The notes beneath the pieces are model-generated. The model ran no database searches and was not told where the DNA came from. It was given only the letters and a program-made list of their open reading frames with translations. From the NCBI RefSeq assembly GCF_010868145.1, contig NZ_JAAGUY010000014.1, positions 1 to 64,000 of the forward strand: 64,000 bases of DNA, given 5' to 3'. This DNA comes from Nocardia cyriacigeorgica. GTDB taxonomy: Bacteria > Actinomycetota > Actinomycetes > Mycobacteriales > Mycobacteriaceae. The translations under genes were made by a program, and so were the position numbers. This document shows, in pieces, positions 25,829 through 34,611 of this stretch; the first letter of the stretch is position 1, and each line of letters opens with the position of its first letter.

Positions 25829-27295
25829 CTACTGCTGAACCGGACTGAGCGATCCAGCGAGTTCACGGAACGCACCGAGGATCAGCGAGCGGTAGTGGTC
25901 GGGATCCGGCATCATCGCATCATCTGAACTGAAGCAGATGACGATCTCGTCGCCCTGGGACGTGATCAGATGACGTAGCCCGTCTCCATCCATAGTCGGG
26001 AGTACGCCGAAGATCCTGGCAATCGGTCGGCCGCAGAACTCGAGTGCGGTGGCGACCGGAGGCACGTTGCTGATGGTCGTGTTCACCAATGGAACGGTTT
26101 CGGCTGCTTCGAAACTGCGTTGTGATCGCGCCCAGCCGGCCAGGCGGAGGAGCCAGGACGGGGAGGTTTCGACTCGGGATTCGGTGCGGAGGACAGACTG
26201 GGCGGAGTTGCGTTGCTTCTCCAGGGTGGCGGAATTCCGGATGGCTTGGAGGCGTTCGATGGGGTCGTCGATGTCGGTGTGGAGGTCGACGTACATCTGG
26301 ACGAGTTGATTCGCCGACGTCCAGGTGGTGATGGGGCGCATGGACATCGGGACCATGGCGGCCAAGGAACCCGTTGGGAGCTCGTTCTTTTCCGAGAGGT
26401 AGGTGGACAACGCGCCCGCGATGGTGGCCAGCATCAGGTCGTTGAGGGTGATGCGGAAGCGGCTGTTGGCTTTCGCTTTCAGGACTTCGGCCAGGGGGAT
26501 GGTCACCAGGTCGAAGGTCAGTGGATGCTTGATGGGGCGGTTGAAGCGGGTGGCGGGGCGGTGGGGGAGTGGCTGGTGGAGTTTGTCGGAGTCGGCGTGG
26601 GATTCGACTTCTGTTGCGGCCGGGCGCGTGCGGCGGAGGCCGGTAGCGAAGCGGAGAGTGCCGAGGGTGAGGGCGTCGGCGGTGTGGAGGGCGGTGGTGA
26701 GTGTCGGCCAGCGGGGGTCGAGTTGGGCGGGCGGGTATAGGGGGCCGTCACCGAAGAGTTTCAGTTCCAGTTCTCGGGTTGCTACGCCGTCGCCGACGCT
26801 GTGGTGGAACTTCAGGACTACGAAAGTGGTGTCGCCGGATTGCCCGGGCACGTCGCCAACCTGATCCAGTACGTGGAGTTCCCATGGTGGGCGGGAGAGA
26901 TCCATTCTGGTGGAGGTCAGGTCGGCGATGACGCGGCGGGCGTCATCCCAGGTCGCGGGGGTGCTGAGGAAAACGTGGTCGCGAAGATCGAGGATCGGAT
27001 CGGATACCCAGTAGGGCAGGTCCAGGTCCATCGGGACGCGCTGGAGCCTGCGGTGGAAGAGCTTCGACAGTCCGAGTCGAGCCTGCATCCATTCGGTGAC
27101 CTGCTCGTAGGTCAGGGGTGTGGAGGCGGTGAATGCGTAGACGGCGATGATGTTCGACAGGTGGCGGTCGGTTTCGTCGTACACGAAAACCGCGTCGCGC
27201 GGCGCTAATTGTTCTGGGCCGACGGATAATCCGGCGCTCTCGCCCTGTGCCGAGTTCCGGTTACCTGTCAGCGCGTTTCGCACCAGCTGCCTCAT
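25829..27295 (-). CDS. Wax ester synthase / diacylglycerol acyltransferase (WS/DGAT)
   Basis: There are 488 residues from ATG 27293-27295 (MRQLVRNALTGNRNSAQ); the longer open frame upstream is a shadow of the mycoloyltransferase gene. The catalytic HHxxxDG motif is KFHHSVGDGVATRE. Other family marks are LAPRDAVFVYDETDRHLS, MDLSRPPWELHVLD, LNDLMLATIAGALS and NTTISNVPP. It acylates fatty alcohols or diacylglycerol with acyl-CoA, making wax esters or triacylglycerol stores. Its start overlaps the mycoloyltransferase stop by four bases (ATGA), so the two lipid enzymes are co-translated. Confidence 0.92.
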   Translation of the reverse strand: MRQLVRNALTGNRNSAQGESAGLSVGPEQLAPRDAVFVYDETDRHLSNIIAVYAFTASTPLTYEQVTEWMQARLGLSKLFHRRLQRVPMDLDLPYWVSDPILDLRDHVFLSTPATWDDARRVIADLTSTRMDLSRPPWELHVLDQVGDVPGQSGDTTFVVLKFHHSVGDGVATRELELKLFGDGPLYPPAQLDPRWPTLTTALHTADALTLGTLRFATGLRRTRPAATEVESHADSDKLHQPLPHRPATRFNRPIKHPLTFDLVTIPLAEVLKAKANSRFRITLNDLMLATIAGALSTYLSEKNELPTGSLAAMVPMSMRPITTWTSANQLVQMYVDLHTDIDDPIERLQAIRNSATLEKQRNSAQSVLRTESRVETSPSWLLRLAGWARSQRSFEAAETVPLVNTTISNVPPVATALEFCGRPIARIFGVLPTMDGDGLRHLITSQGDEIVICFSSDDAMMPDPDHYRSLILGAFRELAGSLSPVQQ

Positions 27296-28326
27296 ATTCC
27301 GAGCGACCCCGCGATCATCGGCCAGGAACTGTGCAGATCGTCCTGCCAGTACCCCCACGAGTGCGTCCCCATCGGCCGAATGTTGTAGGTGATATTGCTG
27401 CGGCCGAGTTCGGCGGTGCGCTGGGCGAGCCTGGTCGTGCAGAAGTTCGTCGCCGCCTCGATGGTGCCGCCGACCAGGGTTTGGTTGAGGAGTTTGCGGG
27501 TGTCGTTGTCGAGGCGGGCGTTGGCGAGGGTGTCGTGGATGCCGGGGAAGCCGCTGCCGCTGGAGATGTACATCGGGATGTCGGGGAGGCGGTGGGCTTG
27601 GAGGTAGGGGTCGTGCTGGCGCCACAGGTCGCTGTCGAAGGGACCCCACATGTTCTCCGCTTCGCCGCCGCCCATATCGACAACTGTTTTGACGAAGGCC
27701 TGGCCGATGGGGTCGCTGGTCATCGCGCAGCCGCTGTAGGCAGCGGCGCTGCGGTAGAGCGTGGGAGACTGGATGGTGAGGTCGAGGACCGAGGTGCCTG
27801 CCATGGAGATGCCGGCGAGGGCGTTCACTCCGGTGGTCGCGAAGGTCGAATCAATCACCGGCGGAAGCTCTTTGGTGAGGAAGGTGGCCCACATGTTGCG
27901 GCCGTTGTTCTCGAGGGTTTCGGCGAGGCCCTCGTCGGGGTTCTGCCAATCGGTGTAGTAGCTGAACGCGCCCTCCATCGGGATGACGACGTTGACGTGT
28001 TGGTCGGCGAAGAAGCCGACGGCGTCGGTCTGGCCGAACCAGTTCGCGGCATCCTCACCGCCACCGGCGCCGTTCAGCAGATACAAGGTGGGTGCGGGAA
28101 CGCCAGTGTCTCTGGGGCGCAGCACTTTCAAAGCGATCGAGCGCTGCATCGACGGTGAGAAGACTTTGATCTCGACGAGTTGTCCCGTGCCGGCGTACTG
28201 ACTCACCACGACCGCACCGGGCGCCGCGGACGCCAGCGACCCGCTGACGGCGATGGGAGTCGCGACCAGCGCGAAAGCGCATGCGGCCGAAGTGATTTTG
28301 CGCAACTTACCGAGATTCATCCGCAC
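27292..28326 (-). CDS. Secreted Ag85-like mycoloyltransferase (alpha/beta hydrolase)
   Basis: There are 344 residues from GTG 28326 (or 342 from ATG 28320). The signal peptide ends near GSLASAAPGA. The esterase core shows LKVLRPRD, APTLYLLNGAGG, nucleophile Ser in LAGISMAGTS, LYRSAAAYSGCAM, and catalytic His in MGTHSWGYWQDDLHSSW. Antigen 85 family enzymes move mycolic acids onto trehalose or arabinogalactan, and in corynebacteria one paralogue mycoloylates small membrane proteins. This is a divergent member. It lies directly downstream of two tiny peptide genes and upstream of the WS/DGAT gene. Confidence 0.88.
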   Translation of the reverse strand: MRMNLGKLRKITSAACAFALVATPIAVSGSLASAAPGAVVVSQYAGTGQLVEIKVFSPSMQRSIALKVLRPRDTGVPAPTLYLLNGAGGGEDAANWFGQTDAVGFFADQHVNVVIPMEGAFSYYTDWQNPDEGLAETLENNGRNMWATFLTKELPPVIDSTFATTGVNALAGISMAGTSVLDLTIQSPTLYRSAAAYSGCAMTSDPIGQAFVKTVVDMGGGEAENMWGPFDSDLWRQHDPYLQAHRLPDIPMYISSGSGFPGIHDTLANARLDNDTRKLLNQTLVGGTIEAATNFCTTRLAQRTAELGRSNITYNIRPMGTHSWGYWQDDLHSSWPMIAGSLGI

Positions 28327-28344
28327 TACCGATCACATGGAGAT

Positions 28345-28374
28345 CGGGGGCACCCACGTATGCGGGCGCCCCCG
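28345..28374 (-). terminator. Hairpin between peptide genes and mycoloyltransferase
   Basis: In the minus-strand transcript CGGGGGCGCCC pairs with GGGTGCCCCCG over 11 bp (one G-U wobble) around an 8-base loop, with no U-run after it. It sits 17 bases after the stop of the 38-residue peptide. A partial terminator or RNA-stability element separating high expression of the peptides from lower expression of the enzymes is plausible. Confidence 0.5.
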
Positions 28375-28390
28375 AATCGTTCTCTGGGGT

Positions 28391-28507
28391 CTACTTGCCG
28401 GGCGCAGGCGTGCCACCGCTCAGGGTGATCAGCGCGTTCACGATATTGGTGCCGTGCTCGCCGAGGCTCGCGGTACCCATGCCCAGAATGTCGATGAGCG
28501 ATCCCAT
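28391..28507 (-). CDS. Tiny peptide B, 38 residues
   Basis: The ATG at 28505-28507 has AGGAGA seven bases upstream. The peptide begins MGSLIDILGMGTASLGEHGT and ends GGTPAPGK, with an amphipathic helix NIVNALITLS between. It shares the MGSLxDxLG start with the 40-residue peptide encoded 76 bases upstream, so the two are paralogues. It is too short for standard gene calling. The size, lack of signal peptide and amphipathic nature resemble corynebacterial PorA/PorH-type peptides; homology cannot be shown by eye. Confidence 0.7.
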   Translation of the reverse strand: MGSLIDILGMGTASLGEHGTNIVNALITLSGGTPAPGK

Positions 28508-28583
28508 GGTTTTCTCCTAGCGTTGTCTGACGATCGGGCCCGAAGGGTCGGACCCGGTAGATCGAGAGTCTGATGCGCGGCGA

Positions 28584-28706
28584 TCAGGCGATGAAGGTCT
28601 TGAGGCCCTCGAGCGAGCCGAGGAAGACGTCCAGCAGGCCATCGCCCGCCACGGCGGAACCGAGCGCCGGAATCATGGCGCCGAGCAGGTCGCTGAGCGA
28701 ACCCAT
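28584..28706 (-). CDS. Tiny peptide A, 40 residues
   Basis: The ATG at 28704-28706 is preceded by GAAGGAG at seven bases. The peptide starts MGSLSDLLGAMIPALGSAVA and ends LGSLEGLKTFIA; it is a hydrophobic/amphipathic helix without a cleavable signal. It is a paralogue of the 38-residue peptide downstream and first in the run peptide A, peptide B, mycoloyltransferase, WS/DGAT. A membrane-active or pore-forming peptide, possibly modified by the enzyme encoded next, is inference. Confidence 0.72.
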   Translation of the reverse strand: MGSLSDLLGAMIPALGSAVAGDGLLDVFLGSLEGLKTFIA

Positions 28707-28800
28707 AGCAAATCTCCTTCTATGAGGTTTGTTGCGAGCCTCCCAGGTGTCGGGACGAATCTGGGAGGGGTCACGTAAACGTCTCTACTGTGACCGAGGC

Positions 28801-28830
28801 AACATACCAAGCGACCGTTTAAACTGACAA
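28801..28830 (-). promoter_or_regulatory. Putative promoter of the peptide/mycoloyltransferase run
   Basis: On the minus strand TTGTCA (28825-28830) and TATGTT (28801-28806) are 18 bp apart, an unusually good sigma-70-type promoter for this GC-rich genome. The leader then carries an 8-bp hairpin (28739-28746 with 28761-28768) before the ribosome binding site of peptide A. The rest of 28707-29061 holds no gene I can support. Confidence 0.5.
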
Positions 28831-29061
28831 GGGGTTGTTTCAGAGTTTGTCGGGTCATGGGATGTCATTGCTGGTTGGCGTGTGGATATGCAGGTCATGC
28901 CCAAATAATTGGGGGTGGGGTGGCAGCCCCCATCTGGAACACGCACAGGTCACAGTATGCGACTGTGAGGTTATGAATGGTCGGTTATGGCCGAGATGGA
29001 TGGCGAGCAGCCATCCCGTCACGGTGAAGTGTCTGGCACAGTGTGGCGCTCAGGGTGCCTA

Positions 29062-30240
29062 TCAGTCGCTCAGGGCAAGTGCCTGGCGAAACGTCAGCCG
29101 TCGCTGCGTTTGCATCAGCGAGCGGCGATACACCTTCTCCGCGACGATCACAATGCCGTAGGTGGCGGCAGCCATGATCGCCAACGACACAATCGGCTCC
29201 CACCATGCTGCGCTGCCTTCGGCGAGACGAGCCGGCATCGCGACGATCGACACCACCGGGACGTACGAGGCGATCACCCGCGCACCACCCGTGGCGAAGA
29301 TACCCGCGAACAGCACGATCATGATCAGCACGGTCATCGGTGTTGCGGTGGATTGCAGGTCCTCGCTGCGCGTCGCCAGGGACCCGGCGACGGCCCACAG
29401 ACCCGCGAGGGCCAGAAAGCCGACGACGAAGAAGACGATGAACCAGCCTGCCGCACCGGCGATCTGCGCGACCTGGCCGCCGCGGCCGGTGAACGCCAAC
29501 CCGATCAATCCGGCTGTCACGAACAACGCGAGCTGGGCAAAGGCCATGATGGTATTGCCGATCACCTTGCCTATCAGCAACTGGCGGACCGGGATCGCAC
29601 TGGCGAGAATCTCGACGATACGGTTCTGCTTCTCCTCGACCACGCTCTGTGCGATGGACATGCCGAACAGGATCGACGACAGATAGAACAGGAACGCGAA
29701 GACGATCGCGACGACGGTGGCCAGCCCGGCGTCCACCGCCGCTTCGTCGAGAAGGTCGTAGGTGACGGCGCTGCCCCGGGCGAGTTCTTCGAGCGAGATC
29801 CCGGCGGCGGTGGCGTTGTGTTCCAAGGCGATCTGCTGGGCGGCGGCGGTGACGAAGGTCTTGGCGTCGTCGTTTTCTGTCGTATCGCCGATGAGTCGCC
29901 AGCCGCCGGGTTCGGCGAGCAGCCCGGCCTCGACGTCACCGTCTCGAACTTGCTGCTCGAGCGCGCCCGTATCGGCCACGCGTATCGCGGTGAAGGTGAC
30001 GTCGGTGTCCGCTAGATCGGCGAGTGCGTTGGCGGTGGTGACGACTTGGCCCGCCGCCGGGTCGGTGATCGCGACATTGATCTGTTCGGTGCGACCGGAC
30101 AGGAAACCGCTGATGGCGAGGGAGGCGACGATGGCAACGATGGTGACGATGGTGGACACCAGGAAGTTCCGGTCGCGCAGCTTCACTGCGATCTCGCGTT
30201 CGGCGACGATCAGCCAGGCGCGTCGGGGTGCTGTGCTCAT
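29062..30240 (-). CDS. ABC-2 type transporter permease (NatB-like)
   Basis: There are 392 residues. A cytosolic start (RAWLIVAEREIAVKLRDRNF) leads to a first membrane segment (TIVTIVAIVASLAIS), a large extracytoplasmic domain (residues 55-175), then five further hydrophobic segments including FAFLFYLSSILFGMSIAQSV and VVEEKQNRIVEILASAIPVR, the NatB-type EEKxxRxxEIL signature. It overlaps the ATPase gene stop by four bases. Related systems export sodium, drugs or peptides; the substrate is not shown. Confidence 0.88.
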   Translation of the reverse strand: MSTAPRRAWLIVAEREIAVKLRDRNFLVSTIVTIVAIVASLAISGFLSGRTEQINVAITDPAAGQVVTTANALADLADTDVTFTAIRVADTGALEQQVRDGDVEAGLLAEPGGWRLIGDTTENDDAKTFVTAAAQQIALEHNATAAGISLEELARGSAVTYDLLDEAAVDAGLATVVAIVFAFLFYLSSILFGMSIAQSVVEEKQNRIVEILASAIPVRQLLIGKVIGNTIMAFAQLALFVTAGLIGLAFTGRGGQVAQIAGAAGWFIVFFVVGFLALAGLWAVAGSLATRSEDLQSTATPMTVLIMIVLFAGIFATGGARVIASYVPVVSIVAMPARLAEGSAAWWEPIVSLAIMAAATYGIVIVAEKVYRRSLMQTQRRLTFRQALALSD

Positions 30241-31115
30241 GCGGTCACCTCGCGGAAGATCTCGGCGACGGAGGGTCGGACCTCGGCCAGTTCATGCACC
30301 GAGCCACGGGCGAGTGCCTCGGTAAGGAGAGCGTCGGTGCTGGCGCCGTCCAACTCGAGCAATACCGCAGAACCATTGCTCTCGACGACCCGCACGCCGC
30401 GGAATTCATGCAGCCAGCCCGTATCGCCACCAACCCGCAGCCTATGACGCACCGGGCCTGCGGCGCGCAGCTGTTCAGCCGAACCGTCGGCGACCACCCG
30501 ACCCTTCGCGAGGATCACCAGGTGGTCGCACAGTCGCTCGACAAGATCGAGTTGATGGGAGGAGAACAGCACCGGCACGCCCTGGGCCGCGTACTGTCCC
30601 AGCAGGTCGGCCATCGCGTCGACGGCAACAGGGTCCAAACCGGAAAACGGTTCGTCGAGAATGAGGGCGGACGGCTGCGCGATGAGTGCAGCGGCGATCT
30701 GCACGCGCTGCTGGTTACCGAGTGAAAGCGACTCGAGTTTGTCGTTGCCACGATCCTGGAGTGAGAAGCGTTCGAGGAGGTCATCGGCCTGCCGCTTGGC
30801 CTCGGATGTCGGCAGTCCGCGCAAACGGGCGAGATAGATCAGCTGATCGCGCACCGGTTGCTTGGGGTAGAGACCGCGCTCCTCCGGCATATAGCCGAAC
30901 GCTCTGCGGTCCTCGGCAGTGGCCTGATGTCCGTTCCACCTGACCTCGCCGCCATGGGTGGCCAGGACGCCCATGATCATCCGCATGGTCGTGGTCTTAC
31001 CTGCGCCGTTGGCGCCGACGAAGCCGGTCATCGATTGCGGGGCCACGGTGAAGGAGACATTGTCGGCCGCGACGTTATCGCCGAATCTGCGCACCAGATG
31101 CGCGATTTCCAGCAT
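30237..31115 (-). CDS. ABC transporter ATP-binding protein (NatA-like)
   Basis: There are 292 residues from ATG 31113-31115, with GGGGA eight bases upstream. Walker A is GANGAGKTTT, the signature motif is LSLGNQQRVQIAAAL, Walker B is ALILDEPFSGLDP and the switch His lies in LFSSHQLDLVERL. The last ~80 residues form the accessory domain of ABC-2 ATPases. It forms a two-gene exporter with the downstream permease (ATGA overlap). Confidence 0.92.
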   Translation of the reverse strand: MLEIAHLVRRFGDNVAADNVSFTVAPQSMTGFVGANGAGKTTTMRMIMGVLATHGGEVRWNGHQATAEDRRAFGYMPEERGLYPKQPVRDQLIYLARLRGLPTSEAKRQADDLLERFSLQDRGNDKLESLSLGNQQRVQIAAALIAQPSALILDEPFSGLDPVAVDAMADLLGQYAAQGVPVLFSSHQLDLVERLCDHLVILAKGRVVADGSAEQLRAAGPVRHRLRVGGDTGWLHEFRGVRVVESNGSAVLLELDGASTDALLTEALARGSVHELAEVRPSVAEIFREVTA

Positions 31116-31345
31116 CGAATTCCCCACTTCGTCGTCTGGATGCGTCGTGTCTCGCGAACTCCCTCCGAGCGTACTGGCTCGTCCGGTCGTCACCACGGAT
31201 ATGTCTATTCATGGCTGAGCCGTTGGCCGGCGAATGACTGTCACTGTGCTATCTGAGGGGAGTCCACGTCGATTGCTCGCCGACGATCCTTATTCAACGG
31301 GCGCTGCTCGCCTCAATCTGCTCAGCAGACAACGACTCCGGGCGA

Positions 31346-32284
31346 TTACGGCGCCGCCGTGCGCGCCTCGGGGTCGAAACCGCCAGGGACTTCGTAGATC
31401 ACACCGGTGAAGGTGGCGGCGAAGAGGCGGCCGGCGGAGAAGCCTTTGGTGCCTCGGCCGTAGGTGACGACGCTGGTTAGGGGGTTGCCGGTGCTCAGGA
31501 TGCAGTACTGGTTCGGTGCGTCGACACGGATGACCTGGCCTGCGGTGTTCAGGGGGACCACTGGGCGGTCCTGGGAATCCAGTGTCAGGCCGTCGGGCGC
31601 GGACAGGGCTTCGCCGCCGGTGAGGTCGAGCAGCGATTGCGGAGCTGCCGGGTTGGTGGTCGGGATTCGGCTGACGCCGGGGTTGGCGAAAGTGCGGCCC
31701 ACATAGAGGAATTCGTCGTTGCGGCCCAGGACAGCGCCGTTGGCGCTCGGGAACGATGCCCAATCGGCCTGAACGGTGCGGTCGGGGTGGACCTTGCCGA
31801 TGAGTGAACCGAAATCGTTGGTGGCGTACACGGTGCCGTTATCGGCGGTGGCCATGCCGTTGGCGGCGCTGAGTCCGGAGGCGAACGGGGTCAGTGCGCC
31901 GGTGTTCGGGTCCATTTCGACGATGCCCGCGTGCCGGAGGGTATCGCCGAACGCGGTGCGGGCGTCGGCGCCGTAGCCGACGAGCAGTGTGCCGTGGGGC
32001 GTCCACGCGAGCGCGCCCGCGCCGCCGCTGGGGACGGTGGCGAGGGGGACGGCCGGCGCGGCTGGCGCGTCGATCCGGTAGACGCGCCCGGTGGTGGCGT
32101 CCGTGGTGAAGGCGCGGCCGCGGTCATCGACGGTCAAGCCTTCCAACGCACCGCTGACCGTGGCCGCCACCGATGTCGGCTGCCCGGCACCCGGGCAGAT
32201 CGGGGCCGCGGAGGCTGGGCTTGCCGCGAAGATCGAAAACATCGCGGCGGACAGCGCTGCCATACTCCCTGCGAATGCCTTCAT
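31346..32284 (-). CDS. Secreted SMP-30/gluconolactonase-like beta-propeller
   Basis: There are 312 residues from ATG 32282-32284, chosen because it begins the signal peptide (MKAFAGSMAALSAAMFSIFA, cleaved near SPASAAP). Repeated propeller blades are seen: LEGLTVDDRGRAFTTDATTG, ALAWTPHGTLLVGYG, NGMATADNGTVYATNDFG and PDGLTLDSQDRPVVPLN. It is probably a lactonase-like or binding propeller acting outside the cell. It is divergent from the secreted hydrolase at 32424. Confidence 0.82.
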   Translation of the reverse strand: MKAFAGSMAALSAAMFSIFAASPASAAPICPGAGQPTSVAATVSGALEGLTVDDRGRAFTTDATTGRVYRIDAPAAPAVPLATVPSGGAGALAWTPHGTLLVGYGADARTAFGDTLRHAGIVEMDPNTGALTPFASGLSAANGMATADNGTVYATNDFGSLIGKVHPDRTVQADWASFPSANGAVLGRNDEFLYVGRTFANPGVSRIPTTNPAAPQSLLDLTGGEALSAPDGLTLDSQDRPVVPLNTAGQVIRVDAPNQYCILSTGNPLTSVVTYGRGTKGFSAGRLFAATFTGVIYEVPGGFDPEARTAAP

Positions 32285-32423
32285 GGTGGAATATCCCACC
32301 ACACGGCTCGCGCGGCGCGCGCAGTTTCGCGGCAGGTGATGAACCCATGGGCTGCTAGTTGGGTATGGCCGTTGTCCCGGGGCGTGCTCTAGCGTGGAGT
32401 TCGCCGACAATCCTCCGGAAACG

Positions 32424-33533
32424 ATGGGCATTGCGATGGCGCGATCGGTGAGCACCAGAATCGGGCGAGTTCGTGGCGTAGTCGTGGCCGCGGTGTTCGT
32501 TGTGGTGGCGGCGTGGCTGCCCACAGCGGGAGCCACGATCACCGGGACCGGTGGCGTGGCCGCCGCCGCGCCTGCGGTGCTCGACGTGCCGGTCAGCTTC
32601 ACGGTGACCAACATCAACCGCTCCGGGGTGCCGTGCCCGACCGACGGTAAGCAGTACACCGTGCGTGGCCACCTGACCGGCCCGGCGTCGCAGCTCTCGC
32701 CGACGTCTCGGCCGAACGGCGCGCTGTACCTGCACGGACTCGAGGTCGGTGAATGGTTCTGGCGGATGCCCGCCGTCGGGGCCGGCTACGCACACACGAT
32801 GGCCGAGCTCGGGCACGTGTCGGTGACGATCGACCGTATCGGCTACGGCGCGAGTGATCACCCTCCCGGGTTCGGCAGCTGTATCGGCGGCCAAGCCGAT
32901 ATCGCGCACCAGATCGTCCAGCAGTTGCGTGAGGGCAGCTACGCCGGCGAGATACATCCCCGGTTCGGCAGGATCGCCTTGACCGGTCACTCTCTCGGTG
33001 GTGCCGTCACCCAGATCGCGGCGTATTCGTTCCGCGATGTCGACGCGATCGCGGTCCTGTCCTATGCCGATGCGGCCCTGAGCTTCAGCAGTATCGTCGG
33101 CTCTGTGAACTGGGGGCTGCGGTGTGCCACCGGCGGGACTCCGTCACAGGATGCTCCCGGCTACGCCTATCTGACCAGCGACGTGGCGGACTATCAGAAG
33201 AACTTCCTCGCACACACCCCGCCCGCCGCGCTACCCGAGGCCACCGCGGCGCGACAGCTGAACCCGTGCGGTGACATGTTGTCCCTGCTGCTCGCCGCGC
33301 CCATCAATCTCGCGCGAATCGGGCAGATCAATGTCCCCGTCCTGGTCATGTCCGGCAACCAGGACCTCGTGTTCGATGCGAACCGAGTCGAGCTGCAGGC
33401 CAATCTCTTCGCGGGCTCGTCCGCGGTCACGGTGCACACCGTCGAGGGAGCCACCCATGGCATCACCGTCGAGCCGACGGTGGGCGGCATCGTCGCCGAA
33501 ATGGACACATGGCTCGACCAGAACGGGTTCTAG
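32424..33533 (+). CDS. Secreted alpha/beta hydrolase
   Basis: There are 369 residues from ATG 32424; ATG 32436 is an equal alternative. The signal peptide core is VRGVVVAAVFVVVAAWLPTA with AxA-type cleavage near VAAAAPA. Catalytic elements are oxyanion-region LYLHGLEVGEW, nucleophile in LTGHSLGGAVTQIA, Asp in VMSGNQDLVFD and His in VEGATHGITVEP. Three Cys in the mature part (VPCPTDG, FGSCIGG, LRCATGG) suggest disulfides. It is likely a secreted lipase or esterase; substrate unknown. Confidence 0.85.
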   Translation: MGIAMARSVSTRIGRVRGVVVAAVFVVVAAWLPTAGATITGTGGVAAAAPAVLDVPVSFTVTNINRSGVPCPTDGKQYTVRGHLTGPASQLSPTSRPNGALYLHGLEVGEWFWRMPAVGAGYAHTMAELGHVSVTIDRIGYGASDHPPGFGSCIGGQADIAHQIVQQLREGSYAGEIHPRFGRIALTGHSLGGAVTQIAAYSFRDVDAIAVLSYADAALSFSSIVGSVNWGLRCATGGTPSQDAPGYAYLTSDVADYQKNFLAHTPPAALPEATAARQLNPCGDMLSLLLAAPINLARIGQINVPVLVMSGNQDLVFDANRVELQANLFAGSSAVTVHTVEGATHGITVEPTVGGIVAEMDTWLDQNGF

Positions 33534-33594
33534 CCGCGCCGCTTCCAGATCGGGACCAATCCCGCCGACCGTAGGGTCAGCCGCGTTGCACTGG

Positions 33595-34611
33595 TCAGCT
33601 ACCGAACCGCGCCAGCACCGAGCTGGCTTCCTGCGACGCCGTGCCCTCCTGGGCGAGATGCGCCATCGCAGGCGCGATTTCCCGCCCGTGATGCGCCATC
33701 GCCTGCGCGTACAGACGCCCGGCGCGGTACGACGAACGCACCAGCGGCCCGGCCATGACACCGGCGAAGCCGATCTCCTCGGCGACCTTCGAATGCTCCA
33801 CGAACTCTTCCGGCTTCACCCACCGGTCGACCGGATGATGGCGCGGGGAGGGGCGCAGGTACTGGGTGATGGTGAGGATGTCGCAGCCTGCTTCGTGCAG
33901 GTCGCGCATGGCCTGGGTGACCTCTTCGGGGGTTTCGCCCATACCGAGGATCAGGTTGGACTTGGTGACCAGGCCGGCCTCGCGGGCGGCGGTGAGGACG
34001 GCAAGCGAGCGCTCGTAGCGGAACGCCGGGCGGATGCGCTTGAAGACGCGGGGGACGGTCTCCAGGTTGTGTGCCAGGACCTCGGGGCGCGAGGAGAAGA
34101 CCTCGGCGAGCTGGTCGGGGACGGCGTTGAAATCGGGGATCAGCAGTTCGACGCCGGTGCCGGGGTTCAATGCCTTGATGGCGCGCACGGTTTCGGCGTA
34201 GAGCCAGGCGCCACCGTCGTCGAGATCGTCGCGGGCGACGCCGGTGATGGTCGAGTAGCGCAGGCCCATGGCCTGAACGCTTTCGGCGACGCGGCGGGGC
34301 TCGTCACGGTCGAGGGCGGCGGGCTTACCGGTGTCGATCTGGCAGAAATCGCAGCGGCGGGTGCACTGTTCGCCGCCGATGAGGAAGGTGGCTTCGCGGT
34401 CTTCCCAGCATTCGAAGATGTTGGGACAGCCTGCCTCCTCACAGACGGTGTGCAGGCCTTCGCGTTTCACCAAGCCTTTGAGTTCGGAGTATTCGGGGCC
34501 CATGGTGGCGCGAGTACGGATCCATTTGGGCTTGCGCTCGATCGGGGTCTCCGCGTTGCGCGCCTCGATGCGCAGCAGCTTTCGGCCTGCCGGTGCTTGT
34601 GCTGAGGTCAC
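33595..34611 (-). CDS. lipA: Lipoyl synthase
   Basis: There are 338 residues from GTG 34609-34611, which overlaps the lipB stop (GTGA). The auxiliary cluster is C-x4-C-x5-C (CEEAGCPNIFEC) and the radical SAM cluster CxxxCxxC (CTRRCDFC). Other marks are GEQCTRRCDFCQIDTGKP, NLILGMGETPEEV and LTITQYLRPSPRHHPVDRW. LipA inserts two sulfurs into octanoyl groups on lipoyl domains, including those of SucB encoded nearby. The order lipB-lipA matches Rv2217-Rv2218. Confidence 0.97.
   Translation of the reverse strand: MTSAQAPAGRKLLRIEARNAETPIERKPKWIRTRATMGPEYSELKGLVKREGLHTVCEEAGCPNIFECWEDREATFLIGGEQCTRRCDFCQIDTGKPAALDRDEPRRVAESVQAMGLRYSTITGVARDDLDDGGAWLYAETVRAIKALNPGTGVELLIPDFNAVPDQLAEVFSSRPEVLAHNLETVPRVFKRIRPAFRYERSLAVLTAAREAGLVTKSNLILGMGETPEEVTQAMRDLHEAGCDILTITQYLRPSPRHHPVDRWVKPEEFVEHSKVAEEIGFAGVMAGPLVRSSYRAGRLYAQAMAHHGREIAPAMAHLAQEGTASQEASSVLARFGS

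Noticed and set aside
28987..30015. Open frame of 342 codons antisense to the ABC permease
   Set aside because: His/Asp/Arg-rich shadow of a membrane protein gene.
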